Of a DNA stretch of 64,000 nt, positions 56,522 to 64,000 are shown one piece after another (the first letter of the stretch is position 1; every line of letters starts with the position of its first letter). The stretch is taken from the NCBI GenBank assembly GCA_003996215.1, contig QJPP01003118.1, forward strand, positions 1 to 64,000. Reading direction: 5' to 3'. Source of the stretch: Jaltomata sinuosa (taxonomy: Eukaryota; Streptophyta; Magnoliopsida; Solanales; Solanaceae). The notes beneath the pieces are model-generated. The model saw only the letters and a program-made list of their open reading frames with translations. It did no database searches and was not told the origin of the DNA. The position numbers and the translations under genes are program-made.

Positions 56522-57886
56522 CTATTGAGCTCCAACTTTCTCTTTTATCGGCTCCTCATCTAGTCGAGACAACTTCTTTACTCTTCCTAGCTCTTTTTCT
56601 TTGTTGGTTCTCTTGTGGTGTTTTCTTTTCCTTGATTTGTTCTCACCGCCTGGCTCTACCCGTTTCTCTTCTTGCGATCGCAACATCATTCTCATAATAG
56701 CTAGGATCTCGACACAACCCTTCTCCTTAATATGCATATCCGTAGGGGCTTCATCAATAACATTGATAACCAATACCACCTTCATGTCTCTTGGTGGCTT
56801 CATCAATTTACACACATCAAACTTGACCAATTCATTGTTTAATCTGAATGTCAGTTCCTTTCTTTCCATGTTGACCAACACTCTTGCAGTGGCTAACAAT
56901 GGTCGTCCCAAGATTATGGGAACTTCAAAGTCCACTTCGAAATCTAAGATTACAAAGTCAGCTGGGAATATAAACTTACCAACCTTTACCGGCACATCAG
57001 ACAATATTCCCACCGGTCGCTTTACTGAACGGTCATCCATTAACACCCTCATGGTAATTGGTTTGGGAGCTCCCAAACCCAATTGTTTATAGACTGCTAG
57101 CGGCATCAAGTTGATGCTAGCACCAAGATCACATAAGGCTTTTTCAAAGTTGAATTTCCCAATAGTACAGGGAACAGTAAAAGCACCTGGATCTTCCTTC
57201 TTTTCCACTAACGATCTTAAAGAAATATCACTGCAGTGGTGGAGGTTATCTTCTGGTTCAAAGCTCACTGACCTCTTCTTGGTAATCAAGTCCTTCATGA
57301 ACTTGGCATATCCGGGCATTTGTTCAAGAGCGTCCACCAGAGGGATGTTTACTGATATCTGTTTTAGCATGGTCATAAAGTTCAGGAACTTGCTATCTTC
57401 CACTTTCTTCTTCAACCATTGTGGGAATGGAGGTGGTGGCCGAGGCATCATAGTTGGAAGCTTTTCAACTTCCTTGCTTTTATCCGTGAGCCTTTGAGTA
57501 GCATCTTCTACCACATTGTCATCTGCAACATCACCTTTCTGAGTCTGAATTACCGGATGTGATTCCGATAATGTTTTACCGCTTCTCATAGTGATCGCCA
57601 TACAGCTCTCGTCCTTCCTCGAGTTTTGAATGGTGTCACTCGGCAAGGTACCTGTCTTTCTTTGATTTAGAGACGCCGAGATTTGACTCACTTGCTGCTC
57701 TAATTGCTTGATCGAGGTGGAATGTGAATCCACTACCTGACTCATTGCTGATAATTCAGTCCTCATCTCCTTTACCCCGGCGTCAGTAGATTCCACCTTC
57801 AGCAGCATCTTAGCCATCATGTTCTCTAGTTTGGACGTCCCTGTCTCGGTGCTAGCTTTTTCCCGATTACCAGGTGGTACATACAA
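56522..57886 (-). pseudogene. Athila gag C-terminus and aspartic protease
   Basis: A 454-residue open stretch, the longest in the window. Order: a Gly/Ser linker, a coiled-coil-like segment (ENMMAKMLLKVESTDAGVKE to LEQQVSQISASL), the block CMAITMRSGKTL, a proline-rich PRPPPPFPQWLKK, then MLKQISVNIPLVDALEQMPG and the aspartic protease domain. Its active site DLGAS is at 57117-57131 (ALCDLGASINLMPL), followed by the flap region and IILGRPLLATARVLVN. This order is typical of Athila gag-protease. It ends in a basic tail (KSRKRKHHKRTNKEKE) and a stop at 56522 where RT should follow. The start ATG is only formal: gag continues upstream across a TAA at 57935-57937. Confidence 0.85.
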
Positions 57887-58233
57887 CCCACCTCCATCAG
57901 TTTTATTCTTCCAGTTCCTCTGATCGCGGTCTCTTTAGCCAGCTTTTTCATAGTAGTTGTCCTTCTGATAGTTCCGACCTTGGTTTCCCTGACCATTGGC
58001 CTGGAAACCACCCAAATAATTTGCCTCCTCATCAGTTTCAAACTTTGTTGCTCTACCTTGGGAACCCATAGCTTTCACTTTCTCAATACCTCCTGACATC
58101 AAATGCTTTGTCAGTAGTCCTTTTGCGTCTTCAGATGGGCCATATCTTGGTCCCGCTCTTCCTCCTTCCTGCGCTGCTCTGCTGACATACCAACTGCATA
58201 AGTGCTAGCTGCTACCTCTGTATCACGTGTATG
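57887..58233 (-). pseudogene. gag middle of element E, with stop and frameshift
   Basis: Joins the two main gag stretches. From the left end of the N-terminal stretch a TGA at 58231-58233 stands where a Trp (TGG) is likely. The frame continues with HTRDTEVAASTYAVGMSAEQ, then shifts by one base near 58110 to read LLTKHLMSGGIEKVKAMGSQ and ETDEEANYLGGFQANGQGNQ, and meets TAA at 57935-57937. With these three breaks the copy cannot make full gag unless they are suppressed. Confidence 0.75.
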
Positions 58234-58824
58234 TCAGGCCCTGTTGGTTTTGGTGAGCCTGTCCAAAATAGTTGTGGCCTCAATAAAAGTGAGACCCATA
58301 AATGCTCCACCTGCTGCGTTATCCAATGTCGGCTTCAACTCTCCCCAGGTTGTGATAGAGTCGGGGGTTAGCTCTGTCAACCATAACGCTGCCTCATCAG
58401 ACAGAGAAAACAGAAACAACCTGAGCCTGATCGCTGTCTGACTTACTCCAGGCAATTCGAACGACTTGCAGATACCCACAAAATTCATCAGGTGTCGGTT
58501 TGGATCATCACCAGCAACACCACGGAACACTCCTCTCAAATTCAACAGCTGAATCATTGTGCTAGTAATGATGAACTTGGCCCCGGGCGCTAGTGGAGGA
58601 AGAACAATGGCGCCCGTAGCGCCAACTCCATCCAAGTCGGCCTCCTCATCATTCAACTCAATATCATCCTCAACACCACCAGCATTCAGATGTTGTTTGG
58701 CTTGCTGAGCTGCAGCGAGCCTTGCTGCCTCCTGCTGTTGTACATTCATGGTTTGCCTTAGCGTTCTTGCGAGCTCGGGGTCGTAGGGTAATATTGGTTC
58801 ACCCGAGCGTCGGGTACTTGGCAT
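58234..58824 (-). pseudogene. Athila gag N-terminus with capsid domain
   Basis: 197 residues from ATG at 58824 (MPSTRRSGEPILPYDPELAR), chosen because the two codons before it have no upstream start and the product matches Athila gag starts. An acidic linker (EDDIELNDEEADLDG) follows, then the capsid-like core: DPNRHLMNFVGICKSFELPG, LFLFSLSDEAALWLTEL and DSITTWGELK, the retrotransposon gag signature. It lies about 100 bases downstream of the primer site. Gag would form particles and could package RNA from the coding-free relatives (inference). Confidence 0.8.
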
Positions 58825-58929
58825 GCACAACTTTGTACCCTGTACTAAACAAAAACAACAAATAAAAGTAAAAGCAGGAAATATGACTAAAAGTCAAATA
58901 AACACACCAGACTTAATAAACAACCGTAT

Positions 58930-58947
58930 TCCCTGGCAACGGCGCCA
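58930..58947 (-). other. Primer binding site of E, tRNA-Asp type, one mismatch
   Basis: The plus strand reads TCCCTGGCAACGGCGCCA; T replaces C at one position of the consensus. It is five bases from the LTR edge. Confidence 0.8.
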
Positions 58948-58952
58948 AAATT

Positions 58953-60474
58953 TGATAAGCCCAAATTACAACTCCAATTACGAAGCATAAGCGGTCGTCG
59001 TCAAATATAGAACCCAACTAAGGTTGGGGTCGATCCCACAGGGAATAAGGTGCAAATTAAGTCATTATTGAATTAGATGACTAGTAATTAATAGTTTCCG
59101 ATAAATGGGGGGGTTTGTGTGAACAATATTTGATCAAAGCAAATAATAATGTACGATTAATAATCAATATGAGAGTGAACGAGGGAAGTGTTCACCATGG
59201 CGTTGTAACAATTTCGACTCAAAGCTTAACCGGGTTTTTTCTATATGCATATCACGATGTGATTGAATTAATGGTATCATCTAAACGTTTCTCAACCAAA
59301 TAGACGAATTTCCTTTTCAATTCTCTCGAACTTGAAAAGGTGAACTTTCTTATTTCAATCCTAAACATCAAGTAGATTAATTTAGTTACAGCATTAATCA
59401 TAAGACGAGAGTTGGTAGTCTCGAATCCTCGTAGTTAATCAAATTTTCCGATTTTAATCTCTTTGCTCAAGCAAATTAAACCTAGGCATGTTCTAATATT
59501 TGCAACCACTAGAAAACGTAAATAACGAATGATTAACAATGTAACAACATATAAATTGAACCCTACGCTATCCGGAATCTATATTGCTACTTTTGCCATG
59601 GCTCCCACAATCCTAGTTGTGGGAAGTTAGTTACTCATGCTATTAGGGAAAGAGAAGAAAATCATATTCATAATAGAAAGAAAAGATTCTTACGATATAT
59701 GAACACAAGCTTCAATTATCCAAGAACAAGCAGCCAAAATCCCAAGAACAATGGATGAAGAGGAAGAAAACGTATTGTGTCGTGTTTTCCCCTCAAAAAG
59801 TCGTTCAAAAATATCCTAGAACTATTAGGTAATGAATAATAACATAACCCTAACACAGGGTATTTATAGTAGTGCAGGAAATAAAGTCCAAAAATAGAAT
59901 TTTCAGAATCCCGCGTCGCGTTGACGGGTCGCCTGACGGACCGTCACGTATGTGACGGGTCGCCTGACGGACCATCACGTATGTGACGGGCCGTCACAGC
60001 TAAACAGTGAGCTCCCAGGCAATTTTTCTGGTAAGTCGTCGGGCCTGTGACGACTTGCTAGAAAATTCTGGTAAGTCGTCGGGCCTTTGACGACTTGCTG
60101 GAAAATTCTGGTAAGTCGTCCACCCAGTGACGACTTACAGTGTTTTTCTTTGTTTTATCTTGGTGGCATGGGTGACGGTCCGTCAGGTCAGTGACGGGCT
60201 GTCAGACGGGCCGTCACTCTTAGGCAGTGCTCGATGAATTGCAGTCTCGTCCTGACGGCCTGGCTGACGGCTAGTCACAGGTGTGACGGTCCGTCACGCC
60301 AGCCGTCAGGCTTAACGAGTTGAGATTTTTGAACATTTTTTCTTCTGTTTCTATCTCTAGCTCCATTCCCTGCAAATATAACAATAAAACATCAAAAACG
60401 ACAACGGTTGCTTGAAAACTCACGATTATTCTTAGTTAAAGGAGTCAAATGTGCCGTAGAATGGCGGCACATCA
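58953..60474 (-). repeat. 5' LTR of element E
   Basis: 1522 bp. TATA box TATTTATA at 59861-59868 (plus reading), TGACG word clusters around 59922-60310, and the 40-bp repeat at 60026-60138. A 31-bp tandem duplication at 59922-59983 is the main difference from the 3' LTR. Confidence 0.9.
59922..60310 (-). promoter_or_regulatory. TGACG/CGTCA palindrome clusters in the 5' LTR of E
   Basis: Many GACGG/CCGTC words flank the 40-bp AAGTCGTC repeat. In element orientation they lie upstream of the TATA box, starting about 55 bp from it. Inferred regulatory role only. Confidence 0.55.
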
Positions 60475-60479
60475 ATCGG
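60475..60479. repeat. Target site duplication ATCGG, right copy
   Basis: Exact repeat of 53494-53498. Confidence 0.9.
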
Positions 60480-61895
60480 CTTAGGTGACTTTCTAAGAAA
60501 CTGTGATAGGGCAATTTCTATATACCCGTCTAGCTATAACTGGATCACCAACTAGAGTAGAGACTGAGAAAGGTTCTGGGAGGGTTTTTGGACTGACACC
60601 AAAATTCATTGCTATATAAGTAGTTACAAAAGAAAGTGTAGCCCTTGGGTCTAACAATACATAAATATCTATATGGAAGACTTGTAACGTACCGTGACCA
60701 CATCGGGAGAATCCTCCTGGTCCAGTCGTGTCTGAAGAGCATAGAGCCTATTTTGGCGCTGACCACCACCTGTACCAGATGAGGCACCCTGATGAGTGGG
60801 GTGACCTGCTAGAGCTACTGTAGAACTAGCCTAATTCTGTGGGCGAGCATCATTGCCCTTCTGTGAAGCTGCTGGACAATCCCTCATTCAGTGGCCTGGC
60901 TTGCCATACCTAAAACAATTTCCACTACCTGCCATACACTCACCCTGGTGGTTTTTGCCGCACTTACTACAAATTGGATGAGTTCACCCGCTAGTAATTT
61001 TACCTTGGGACTTGTATCCTGGCGCTCTATCCTGCAAATCTTGCCTGGACCTAAGAACTGGGGCATTAGCAGAAGATGGGGCTGGAGCTGAAGATTTTTG
61101 GCAGAATTGAGAGCGGTTGCCACCATCTGACCTGTGCTAAGAGTAATTAAAGTCACCCGTTCTAGCTCTCTTGTTATCTCTTCCCCTCTCTTTGATCTTC
61201 TCCTCTTCAATTTTTTGGGCATAAGTCACCAACCTGGAAAAATCCATTTCCTTAACCAGCATATCAGTCATGCACTCCTTGACCATATCATCGGACACAC
61301 CGAATATGAACTTACTCATACGGGCCCTGGAGTCAGCTATTGTCGTCGTAGCATACTTAGACAACTGAGTAAACTTGAGTGCGTACTCTTGCACACTCAT
61401 ATCATTCTACTTCAGATTGATGAACTCTTTGACCTTGGCTTCCCTGAGCTCAAGTGGGAAAAACCCATCCAGAAATGCAGCCTTGAAGTTGTTCCAATCC
61501 ACTGGACCTGCATTAGCACAACGTGACTCCTCCGGCTGTTGATACCAAGTATAAGCCACTCCCTTCAGCTGATAGGCGGCTAAATCTGCACTTTCGACCG
61601 GAGTGACACCCATAATATTTGTTACCTTCTGAATGTCATCAAGAAATTCTTGTGGATCCTCTTCTGACCTGGACCCATGAAATTCTGGAAGGTTCATCCA
61701 AGTCAAGTCTAGGATTCTAGTTGTAGCAGTGTTGGCCTGAGGTAGAGCTGGTGCCACTGCCTGCTGGTTGACCTGAGCGGTCATGGCCTGAGCAAACACT
61801 TGGAATGCAGCCCTGAATTCAGCATGGGTAACTTGGTCATTCAGAGTGTCTGCTGGTGTTGGCTGATTCCTGGCGTTGGCTCTTCTGGGAGGCAA
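60480..61895 (-). pseudogene. gag and protease start of element C, broken
   Basis: Homologous to 43074-44550 of element B. The expected start codon is TTG at 61893-61895 in the context L-PPRRANARNQ, so the ATG is lost. 61407-61895 is open and holds the capsid core SEEDPQEFLDDIQKV, ESADLAAYQLKG and FFPLELREAKVKEFINLK; a TAG follows at 61404-61406. 61137-61400 is open (MSVQEYALKFTQLSKY to a charged tail) and ends with a TAG at a Gln position. The zinc knuckle near 60890-60910 has a Tyr for the second Cys (CFRYGKPGH). Protease sequence continues in another frame (60700 and below) to the element E insertion. Confidence 0.75.
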
Positions 61896-62095
61896 TTTTT
61901 GAAACACGTAGAGCACGAGTTAGAAGGAGATTAAATAGAGTTCATACTCTATAGAACGAGATGGAACACAATGAAGTGAAGTTTTTCCAAATGACATCTC
62001 ATAGCTTCTCCCCCATAAGTGTGACACGCTTCACACCTATGAAGAAGACTCTATTCTACGCGGCTTTCAGACACCCTAGGACACTTGAACCTTAT
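61896..62095 (-). other. Leader of element C
   Basis: Homologous to 42874-43073 of element B, reverse orientation. No gene. Confidence 0.6.
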
Positions 62096-62107
62096 GCTCT
62101 GATACCA
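62096..62107 (-). other. Primer binding site of C, initiator tRNA-Met
   Basis: GCTCTGATACCA on the plus strand is the exact reverse of TGGTATCAGAGC, four bases from the LTR edge at 62112. Confidence 0.85.
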
Positions 62108-62111
62108 AGTT

Positions 62112-63015
62112 TGTCATGCCCCGAGGCTATCCCCTGGACGTAACACGGTGTTTAGTGTCACGAGTGACCCCAAGCTAACCAATGGTCTGGCATGTCTAGA
62201 TATTTTTTGATAAATTTAAATTGTGCCGAAAACTTAACTAATTCATAATATAAGAGTTGAAAAAAAGAAATCCAAACATGACTGAATATATATAAATATC
62301 TAAAAACGTGATAAGTCAAAAAGTAAACTGAAATACTCAAGAGTTGATTCTAGTCTATGTCTAAAAGCCTGTAACTGAAGTGAGTTGTTGGGACAAGCCC
62401 CCATCTAACTCTAAAAGTCTGAAACTAGAATATAATGCTAAAAGAATAAAGATAACTACCATCCTCGGGCTTGAGGACTCACCACTGATACTGCTGGAGT
62501 GGGGACTGGGAAATCTTACTAAGCGCGATCTGGATGTTGAGAACCTAAACCTACATCATAAAATGATGTAGCACAAAAGTATATGTCATTACTTCGGATG
62601 TACTGAGCATGCAGGATATATGCAATGTTGTATAACATAGAGACTGAAATAGAAACATATACTGAAACATGAACTGAGATATAAGCCGAATGCAATGACC
62701 AAGTAATTAATAAGAATATTGTAGCATACTTAGCTGAGCTGAATAACTGAATACAAGGTCAATGCAATGATAATTCTGACTGTGGGGGACACTATTAACC
62801 GACATACCCTAAGCTGAGCTAACTATGGGGTCAACCTGTAACCCTAGATGGAAGGATGTTTATACCTTGCCAAGGGTACAAACAAATCTGACGTGGATCC
62901 ACTAAACTGATGTTCACAAGGGACAAATGTGACCAGCCTAATCTGCTAGTTGACCCCTTTCATACTTACGATGGCGCCATAGTTCTGGGACTTGGGGACT
63001 TCTACTAAAGGTCTC
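62112..63015 (-). repeat. 5' LTR of element C, partial
   Basis: Begins TGTCATGCCCCGAGG (the minus-strand LTR end) and matches 39110 to about 40010. It is cut at 63015 by another LTR, so its U3 is not visible here. Confidence 0.8.
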
Positions 63016-63744
63016 TAATAATTTGGTAACTTACCAACTTATTTAGCCTTTATCCATGGATTATTGCTATGTTTTGAATAGATTTAGAGGTTCTTATGGC
63101 CTTTATTGATGTCTATGTAGTTACTTATGATCAATGATGGAAAACAAGGAAATCGACCTAAAAAGAACTTAAAAGGAGTGAAGTGTGAAGTGATCGGAAA
63201 AGATGGAGATTCTTCCCTAAGATGTGGTGATTGTGCGACACGCACAAGCTGTGATGCAGAATGCACCTACACCGCATAGAGCTATAAAAGTCACTAAAAA
63301 TCTACTAAGGGGTGTGATCGTTGTGCGACGCACACAACTCATGGTGCGAACCGCACCTCCTTCACACAAAGCCTTCAAAATTAGCTGAAGTCACGGGTAC
63401 AACTGAAAACTGTGCGATGCGCACATCATGACATACGAACCGCACATCACATCACAAGCCTCCCGAAGGGCAATTTTATCCAGAAAATTAGTGACATTTT
63501 GGGAAAGTATAAAAAGCTAATTTAGGCACAATTGTAAAACAAACTAAAGTCCTGAATATTCTGAAGAACTTTTACCTTTAAGAACAAGTTTTCCTCTCTA
63601 AGAAGAAGAATATGGTTTCAATCCATTCTCTCTTCCAAATCTTAGTTAACCATTTGTGTACTCAAATTGAACTTAAAACTTGAGATTATACTTGAATGAA
63701 GAGGAATTTGACTTAACCATTTGGTATATCTCTTTCCTTTATCA
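63016..63744 (+). repeat. LTR fragment related to the LTR of element D
   Basis: Starts TAATAATTTGGTAACTTACC, close to TGATAAGTCGGTAATTTACC at 18573 read in reverse, so it is a plus-strand LTR beginning with one altered end base. It contains a GTGCGAYGCGCAC word cluster (63233-63450) and a TATAAAAA box at 63509-63516. It ends near TTTATCA before the next LTR-like start. The ORF at 63084-63266 has no domain. Confidence 0.6.
63233..63450 (+). promoter_or_regulatory. GTGCGAYGCGCAC word cluster upstream of a TATA box
   Basis: Inverted words GTGCGACACGCAC (63233), GTGCGACGCACAC (63323) and GTGCGATGCGCAC (63412), with looser half-sites between. The cluster ends about 60 bp before TATAAAAA (63509). 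The same vocabulary appears at 6690-6920. Confidence 0.55.
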
Positions 63745-64000
63745 TGTGACATGCCCTAAATTCAGGAAGGCGCAACTGGCACCTTGTGCCTCACTTGATC
63801 GAGTGAACTAATATAAACCAATCCAAACAAAATGAAACGCAACGGAAACAAATCAAATATAACAAAAGGATAATACAAAGTCCACCAGGCCACAACTGAC
63901 TCTCAGACCCATAACAAATGTATACAAGCCTCTAAGATGAAAAACTGCTAACCACAAGTCGAGACAGGGCCTCAACATACCCATTACCAAAACAAAACCA
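63745..64000. mobile_element. Start of another LTR-like sequence, truncated by the window
   Basis: TGTGACATGCCCTAAATTCAGG has the look of an LTR start, and the following A-rich sequence has no gene. No partner is present in the window. Confidence 0.3.

Larger units (their letters stand above)
53499..60474 (-). mobile_element. Young Athila element E with gag-protease only
   Basis: A 6976-bp element with LTRs 53499-54988 and 58953-60474, a tRNA-Asp-type primer site next to the right LTR and a purine tract (54989-55007) next to the left, so it reads on the minus strand. ATCGG repeats flank it exactly. The LTRs are nearly identical by eye apart from a 31-bp tandem duplication, so the insertion is recent relative to others here. 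The 4 kb internal region codes gag and aspartic protease but has no RT, RNase H or integrase. It splits element C in the protease region. Confidence 0.9.

Noticed and set aside
56601..57092. 163-residue ORF on the plus strand
   Set aside because: It is antisense to the clear Athila gag-protease frame (56522-57886) and has no domain of its own.

Overview
This 64 kb window is plant heterochromatin built almost entirely from nested LTR retrotransposons. I find no credible host protein gene, rRNA or tRNA gene. The element families (Tekay/Del-type chromoviruses with iMet primer sites, Athila-type elements with tRNA-Asp primer sites, one Ogre/Tat fragment), the long AT-rich LTRs and the PF20167-like 'putative plant transposon' relic suggest a large dicot genome, most likely Solanaceae. 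That assignment rests on family resemblance and not on a database match. Coding regions are mostly broken by nonsense codons.

Layout. 1-7108: a degraded minus-strand LTR-element relic holding a broken transposon-protein ORF (4465-5735), split by a solo LTR (157-3266) with a perfect CTTAT duplication. 7109-12116: a plus-strand Athila-like element without any coding region, in the unusual order internal-LTR-internal-LTR. 12117-18573: the 5' end of a second minus-strand element (small Cys-rich ORF, primer site, LTR), whose LTR is split by a 4.5 kb coding-free Athila-like element (13166-17637, target duplication GTTAT). 18574-32980: a Tekay-type array, internal-LTR-internal-LTR. 32981-39109: LTR and gag of an Ogre/Tat-type element. 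39110-63015: a minus-strand Tekay-type element (C) broken twice, first by a full plus-strand relative of its own family (B, 40593-50104) and again by a 7 kb Athila element (E, 53499-60474, target duplication ATCGG) that carries gag and protease but no reverse transcriptase or integrase. 63016-64000: pieces of two more LTRs.

Most notable pattern. Several LTR families that look unrelated carry clustered short palindromic 'words', each family with its own word: TGACGGWCCGTCA, CCACGANTCGTGG, AGCGCGATYGCGCT, GTGCGAYGCGCAC. In the Athila-like LTRs and in the 63016 LTR the cluster sits just upstream of a clear TATA box. In the Athila-like family the words are inverted TGACG half-sites, the core of plant TGA-bZIP sites. 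Elements B and C share their coding region and the 3' part of their LTRs but have entirely different U3 modules.

How the parts relate. E has gag-protease and its relatives at 7109-12116 and 13166-17637 have no coding region, but all share primer site, LTR ends and a long conserved non-coding block, so they look like a non-autonomous group dependent on proteins made elsewhere. The order of insertions can be read from the nesting: C is older than B and E; the 12117-18573 element is older than the one at 13166; the 18574 Tekay copy is older than the 12117-18573 element.
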